From NCBI GenBank assembly GCA_002685255.1, contig NYWU01000010.1, positions 124,001-188,000 of the forward strand: a DNA stretch of 64,000 nucleotides. The letters run 5' to 3'. The notes under the pieces were generated by a model. That model had not been told where the DNA came from and made no database searches. It saw only the letters and a program-made list of their open reading frames with translations. This document shows positions 60,260 through 64,000 of the stretch, piece by piece. Position numbers and translations under genes: made by a program. Position 1 is the first letter of the stretch. The number at the start of each line of letters is the position of its first letter. This DNA comes from Idiomarinaceae bacterium (GTDB taxonomy: Bacteria > Pseudomonadota > Gammaproteobacteria > Enterobacterales > Alteromonadaceae).

Positions 60260-60852
60260 TGATTTGGCAATTGATTCCGTGGATGGTGCTTGAGCGCACT
60301 ATCAATGCACTGTTGCAGCAGGACCCGAATTCAACCGAGCGATTAAATCAGTTGGCGGGTAAGCATTTTCGATTTAGCTTCAAAGAGCTACCCTTTGATA
60401 TCAATATCGCTGTGCACACCGACGGACTCAACTTAAGCTCTGTTGATGATGGCGGTGAATTGGATTGCCATGTCAGAACGGAACTCGGCGTGTTACCGGA
60501 GTTAAGCGATACGGCTAATCTTACACGCCTTATCAAAGCCGATAAACTGGATATTGATGGCGACCCCATGCTAGCGCAGCAATTGGTTAATTTGGTTAAA
60601 GCGCTGGATATTGATTGGGAAGCCAAACTAGCGGAGAAACTCGGTGACGGTATGGCGCACCGTATCAGCGCCCTATTTAAACAGAGTCGTGAGCGCTTTC
60701 AGCAACAAAGTGAAATGCGTCAACGTTGGCTCAAAGGTGTGCTCACAGAAGAAAAGCAAGTGCTTCCTAACCGTTTGGAATTCGAATTATTTAAAGACGA
60801 TGTGCAGGCTTTGCGTGCGCAAATTGAGCGACTTCAGCGAAAATTAAAGTAG
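60259..60852 (+). CDS. ubiJ: Ubiquinone biosynthesis accessory protein UbiJ
   Basis: UbiJ is an SCP2-domain lipid-binding protein of the aerobic ubiquinone (Ubi) complex. The 197-residue protein has an N-terminal SCP2-like domain (about residues 10-110) with IDGDPMLAQQLVNLVKALDIDWEAKLAEKLGD, and a C-terminal coiled coil (RAQIERLQRKLK). It lies between ubiE and ubiB and overlaps the ubiE stop by one base, so translational coupling is likely. Confidence 0.95.
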   Translation: MIWQLIPWMVLERTINALLQQDPNSTERLNQLAGKHFRFSFKELPFDINIAVHTDGLNLSSVDDGGELDCHVRTELGVLPELSDTANLTRLIKADKLDIDGDPMLAQQLVNLVKALDIDWEAKLAEKLGDGMAHRISALFKQSRERFQQQSEMRQRWLKGVLTEEKQVLPNRLEFELFKDDVQALRAQIERLQRKLK

Positions 60853-60861
60853 AGACCCAGC

Positions 60862-62514
60862 ATGCGCAGTAAACGTATATATCGCATTGCAAAAACCTTT
60901 TTAAATTACGGTTTGGATGACTTAATTCCGGCACGTTGGCTACCGTGGTATCTGCGTTTTGGGCGCCATATGATGTTTTGGTGGCCTAATAAGCATAAAG
61001 AAAAATCTGCTGGCGAACGTTTGCGTTTAGCACTGGAATCGCTGGGCCCTGTCTGGGTTAAGTTCGGTCAAATGTTATCCACTCGGCGTGACTTACTCCC
61101 CCCTGATATCGCATTAGAACTGGCCTATCTGCAAGATCGGGTGGCGCCATTCGATGGCCATGCAGCGCAACGTATCATTGAAAAGTCGTTGGATATTGAG
61201 CATATCGGTGAGTTGTTTCAAGACTTTGCGGTTAAGCCATTAGCGTCTGCATCGATTGCACAAGTACATACCGCTAAGCTAAAACAAAAAGATGGTGAGC
61301 TCAAAGACATCGTCATTAAGGTGATTCGTCCAGACATACGTGAGACGATTAACGCTGACTTGGAGCTGATGGAGTCGCTTGCTGCCGTATTAGCGCGGCA
61401 TTTGCCCGATGGACGTCGATTAAAACCGAAAGAAGTGGTACGAGAATATCGTAAGACGTTATTGGATGAATTAGATTTGTTGCGTGAAGCAGCCAACGCT
61501 ATTCAGTTAAAGCGCAACTTTGAGGACTCTGAGTTACTTTATATCCCCACGGTTTACAGCGATTTAAGTCGTAAAAACGTGATGGTAATGGAGCGTATCG
61601 ACGGGATCCCTGTCAGCGAAGTCGATATGTTGAAGGCACGCGGCGTGGATATGAAAAAGTTAGCCGAGCGTGGAGTCGAAGTGTTCTTCACACAAGTGTT
61701 TCGCGATAGCTTCTTTCACGCGGATATGCATCCAGGCAATATTTTTGTCGCCAAGGATGACCCGACGTATCCTCGGTACATCGGTATTGATTTTGGTATC
61801 GTCGGCACCCTCAATCGTGAAGATAAACGTTACTTAGCGGAAAACTTCCTCGCCTTTTTTAATCGCGATTACCGTAAAGTGGCTGAGCTTCATGTGGATT
61901 CGGGGTGGGTGCCACGAGAAACAAATATCGAAGAATTTGAATCAGCGATCCGAACGGTGTGCGAACCCATATTCGAAAAACCTCTCGCGGAGATTTCATT
62001 CGGGCATGTGCTAGTTAATCTTTTTAATACCGCCCGTCGGTTTCAGATGGAAGTACAACCCCAGTTGGTACTTTTACAAAAGACCTTACTATATATCGAG
62101 GGGTTAGGTCGCCAGTTGTATCCTGAATTGGATTTATGGAAGACCGCTAAACCGTTTTTAGAGCGTTGGATGAATGAGCAACTAGGATGGCGAGCGGTGG
62201 TGCGCTCAGTGAAGGAAAACGCGCCTTATTGGGCTGAGAAACTGCCGGAGCTTCCGAACCTATTGTACGATGGGCTGCGCTCTCAACAACGTATTCAAGA
62301 GCAACTGGAACGACACCGCGTTGAGCAATTAATGACGCAACAGCAAGCGGCCACCAGTCAGTTTTGGACTATTTTGACGGCAAGCGGGGTTGTCAGTTCG
62401 GTATGGTTAATTAGCCAAGGTACTGCTGCTTGGGCGCTTGGTTCTGGTATACTTACCGTAATGGTTGGATTAAAAGCGTGGCGCGCGCGCCCTCAAATTA
62501 AGACAAAGGAATAG
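60862..62514 (+). CDS. ubiB: Ubiquinone biosynthesis kinase-like protein UbiB
   Basis: UbiB is an atypical ADCK/ABC1 kinase-like ATPase needed for ubiquinone synthesis. The 550-residue protein has the KxGQ motif in [11 protein letters not shown], the A-rich nucleotide loop [28 protein letters not shown], and [10 protein letters not shown] for Mg. Two membrane helices are near the C-terminus (about 495-540). The length matches E. coli UbiB (546). It lies 9 bp after ubiJ and 7 bp before tatA. Confidence 0.97.
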   Translation: MRSKRIYRIAKTFLNYGLDDLIPARWLPWYLRFGRHMMFWWPNKHKEKSAGERLRLALESLGPVWVKFGQMLSTRRDLLPPDIALELAYLQDRVAPFDGHAAQRIIEKSLDIEHIGELFQDFAVKPLASASIAQVHTAKLKQKDGELKDIVIKVIRPDIRETINADLELMESLAAVLARHLPDGRRLKPKEVVREYRKTLLDELDLLREAANAIQLKRNFEDSELLYIPTVYSDLSRKNVMVMERIDGIPVSEVDMLKARGVDMKKLAERGVEVFFTQVFRDSFFHADMHPGNIFVAKDDPTYPRYIGIDFGIVGTLNREDKRYLAENFLAFFNRDYRKVAELHVDSGWVPRETNIEEFESAIRTVCEPIFEKPLAEISFGHVLVNLFNTARRFQMEVQPQLVLLQKTLLYIEGLGRQLYPELDLWKTAKPFLERWMNEQLGWRAVVRSVKENAPYWAEKLPELPNLLYDGLRSQQRIQEQLERHRVEQLMTQQQAATSQFWTILTASGVVSSVWLISQGTAAWALGSGILTVMVGLKAWRARPQIKTKE

Positions 62515-62521
62515 GTGAATT

Positions 62522-62767
62522 ATGAGTCCAGGTCCTTGGCAATTACTGATTTTATTACTCATTATCGTGCTACTTTTTGGTAGTAAGCGCCTACGAAATC
62601 TCGGTTCAGACGTTGGCAGTGCTGTGCGCGGCTTTAAAAAGTCAGTGAGCGACGACTCTAAAAAGGATGAAGACGCAAACGAAGACGATGAGCCAACTAA
62701 AAACCTGAATCAAAACAAACAAGCGGACAGCACAACCAGCGAATCCGAGAAAGATAAGAACGCCTAA
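62522..62767 (+). CDS. tatA: Sec-independent translocase subunit TatA
   Basis: TatA forms the pore of the twin-arginine pathway. The 81-residue protein has one N-terminal helix ([20 protein letters not shown]) with the Gln near its start and the FG hinge, an amphipathic helix ([16 protein letters not shown]) and a charged, Asp/Glu/Lys/Asn-rich tail. The tail is strongly acidic, as often seen in salt-tolerant bacteria. It follows ubiB and is followed by tatB after 6 bp. Confidence 0.97.
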   Translation: MSPGPWQLLILLLIIVLLFGSKRLRNLGSDVGSAVRGFKKSVSDDSKKDEDANEDDEPTKNLNQNKQADSTTSESEKDKNA

Positions 62768-62773
62768 TTTTTT

Positions 62774-63112
62774 ATGTTCGATATTGGATTTTGGGAGTTG
62801 CTGGTCATTATCGTGGTCGGCCTATTAGTGCTGGGACCCGAGCGCTTGCCATCAGCTTTGCGCGGCGTTCAGCGCGGCATGGCAAAAGTGAAGGCGTTCT
62901 CTCAAAACGTACAAAATGAACTTGATCATGAACTCAGAGTTAAAGAGTTACATGAGCATTTGCGAAAGTTCGAACAAGAAGGCAAAGACTTTCACGAATT
63001 GAGTCCTGAGTTACAGCGCTCAATCGTTGAGTTACAAAATGCCGCAGCCGACGTTCAGCGCCCTTACCAAGCGGCAGAAGAATCTGACTCTGAGCCTAAA
63101 AAGCATGACTGA
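62774..63112 (+). CDS. tatB: Sec-independent translocase subunit TatB
   Basis: TatB receives twin-arginine signal peptides together with TatC. The 112-residue protein has [20 protein letters not shown] with the characteristic Glu8, the hinge GPERLP and an amphipathic helix. It is shorter than E. coli TatB (171), lacking much of the C-terminal tail. Its last eight bases overlap the start of tatC. Confidence 0.95.
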   Translation: MFDIGFWELLVIIVVGLLVLGPERLPSALRGVQRGMAKVKAFSQNVQNELDHELRVKELHEHLRKFEQEGKDFHELSPELQRSIVELQNAAADVQRPYQAAEESDSEPKKHD

Positions 63113-63827
63113 TTCGCCCCTCCTTAGTCACCTGATCGAACTTCGCAAACGCTTGCTCAGAGCTGTCATCGCAGTGGTGGTCGTGTTTGCTGCGTTAGCT
63201 TATTTTGCTAATGACCTATATCGTTTACTGGCTGACCCGCTCATTCGGTACTTGCCAGAGGGTTCGCAGATGATCGCGACTAATGTCGCGGCACCTTTCT
63301 TCACGCCTTTCAAGCTGACTTTTGTCGTCGCGTTCGCGTTAGCAGTGCCTATTATTTTATGGCAAATATGGGCCTTCATTGCGCCAGGGCTGTACAAAAA
63401 GGAAAAGCGTTTTGTCGTGCCATTATTAGCCAGTAGTACATTGCTGTTCTATCTCGGTATCGCGTTTGCGTACTTCGTTGTGTTGCCATTAGCAATGAGT
63501 TTTTTTATGGCAGCCGCCCCTGACGACATTCAGGTTGCTACGGATATCTCAAATTATCTCGACTTCGTTCTAGCAATATTTATTGCCTTTGGTATCGCCT
63601 TCGAGACACCGGTAGCTATCGTGCTTCTGATATGGTCTGGTGTTACCAACCCAGCGAGTTTACGTAAGAAAAGACCTTACGTTATTGTTGCGGCTTTCAC
63701 CATCGGTATGTTGTTGACACCCCCAGACGTTATCTCACAAACGCTAATGGCGATACCAATGTGGCTATTGTTTGAGCTTGGTCTTATTATTGGAAGCTGG
63801 TATAAACCCAAATTGAACGATAATTAA
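63105..63827 (+). CDS. tatC: Sec-independent translocase subunit TatC
   Basis: TatC recognises the twin-arginine signal peptide. This 240-residue protein has six membrane segments and the N-terminal [13 protein letters not shown]. It includes [45 protein letters not shown] and [21 protein letters not shown], all conserved. The start at 63105 (MTDSPLLSH) is chosen over an upstream in-frame start at 63027 because it follows the family N-terminus and overlaps tatB by only 8 bp. Confidence 0.97.
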   Translation: MTDSPLLSHLIELRKRLLRAVIAVVVVFAALAYFANDLYRLLADPLIRYLPEGSQMIATNVAAPFFTPFKLTFVVAFALAVPIILWQIWAFIAPGLYKKEKRFVVPLLASSTLLFYLGIAFAYFVVLPLAMSFFMAAAPDDIQVATDISNYLDFVLAIFIAFGIAFETPVAIVLLIWSGVTNPASLRKKRPYVIVAAFTIGMLLTPPDVISQTLMAIPMWLLFELGLIIGSWYKPKLNDN

Positions 63828-63842
63828 ATTAAAGTGGGCTCT

Positions 63843-64000
63843 ATGGAATGGTTTGATGCGGGCGTGAATCTGACACACGCTCGACTTGATCGCCAACTTG
63901 AATCAGTCATCGAAAGGGCGCAGAATGCAGGTGTCCTTAACCAGCTTGTGATAGCCACCAATTTACGTGAGGCTCAATCAGCACTGGAGTTATGCCAGCG
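63843..64000 (+). CDS. tatD: TatD family nuclease (5' part, cut by window edge)
   Basis: The frame starting ATG at 63843 encodes MEWFDAGVNLTHARLDRQLE and runs to the window end without a stop. The D-x-GVNLT start and following VIATNLREAQSALELC match TatD, a metal-dependent DNase of the amidohydrolase superfamily, with a conserved place right after tatABC. Only about 52 residues are visible, so metal-site integrity cannot be judged. Confidence 0.88.
   Translation, partial: MEWFDAGVNLTHARLDRQLESVIERAQNAGVLNQLVIATNLREAQSALELCQ

Noticed and set aside
63871-63883. 13-bp sequence TGACACACGCTCG shared between tatD and the region at 9791-9803
   Set aside because: Repeats of this length are expected by chance in a 64-kb window, and one copy is coding.
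1-64000. CRISPR arrays, insertion sequences, prophage, tRNA or rRNA genes
   Set aside because: No regularly spaced repeats, transposase or integrase genes, or tRNA/rRNA-like sequences were seen on reading both strands by eye; short degenerate elements could have been missed.

Overview
The window reads as chromosomal DNA of a free-living, probably marine and salt-tolerant gammaproteobacterium. The closest fit is the Alteromonadales, perhaps the Idiomarinaceae. The support is the gmk-rpoZ-spoT-trmH-recG and ubiE-ubiJ-ubiB-tatABC-tatD gene orders, several TonB-dependent receptors, a BetT-type choline transporter and an NhaC-type antiporter. This placement is inferred from gene content and order; no 16S or other marker gene is present. 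I see no rRNA, tRNA, insertion sequence, prophage or CRISPR array.

Layout. 1-4.4 kb: the 3' end of a DUF885 peptidase-like gene, a PAS-GGDEF diguanylate cyclase, yaiI, nnrS behind a good NsrR-type operator, and a small parvulin. 4.4-11.2 kb: a catabolic locus with a secreted S51 cyanophycinase-like enzyme divergent from a TonB receptor / YfcC-type permease / isoaspartyl dipeptidase operon. Together these would release, import and split beta-aspartyl dipeptides. 11.2-17.7 kb: a VOC protein, then a TolC / adaptor / CusA-type RND / DUF3240 efflux operon divergent from a membrane-anchored LuxR-type regulator. 17.8-20 kb: upp and a yfhL-trhP pair with a perfect FNR box upstream. 20-28.6 kb: a lipid-free exported protein of unknown role, a SIMPL protein, a second diguanylate cyclase, GNAT, YjbQ, an OYE-family oxidoreductase, an exported DJ-1/PfpI protein, a decayed LysR gene, and a DUF1543-LOG-DSD1 operon.

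28.6-31.7 kb: a poly-gamma-glutamate synthesis cluster (pgsB, pgsC, pgsW) with no pgsA. 31.8-38 kb: an NPP-type phosphodiesterase, yjdM, a DASS anion transporter, a RimK-like ATP-grasp ligase and a FecA-like receptor behind a Fur-type box. 38-49.9 kb: a three-domain lipoprotein, nsrR, an exported amidohydrolase, a MaoC dehydratase, sbcCD, betT, a TetR regulator and a CynX-type MFS permease. 50-59.5 kb: the stringent-response and repair cluster (gmk, rpoZ, spoT, ridA, trmH, recG), interrupted by an NhaC-family transporter behind a MetJ-like box and by a GNAT-nitrilase fusion. 59.5-64 kb: ubiquinone synthesis and Tat secretion genes, ending inside tatD.

The most interesting parts are the cyanophycin / beta-aspartyl peptide scavenging locus (whose dipeptidase lacks a canonical metal-binding histidine and whose cyanophycinase has a possible Arg-rich leader peptide), the pgsA-less poly-gamma-glutamate cluster, the FNR box in front of trhP-yfhL, and the NsrR regulator and its likely nnrS target lying 36 kb apart. 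All functional calls come from reading the protein sequences by eye; no database search was run.
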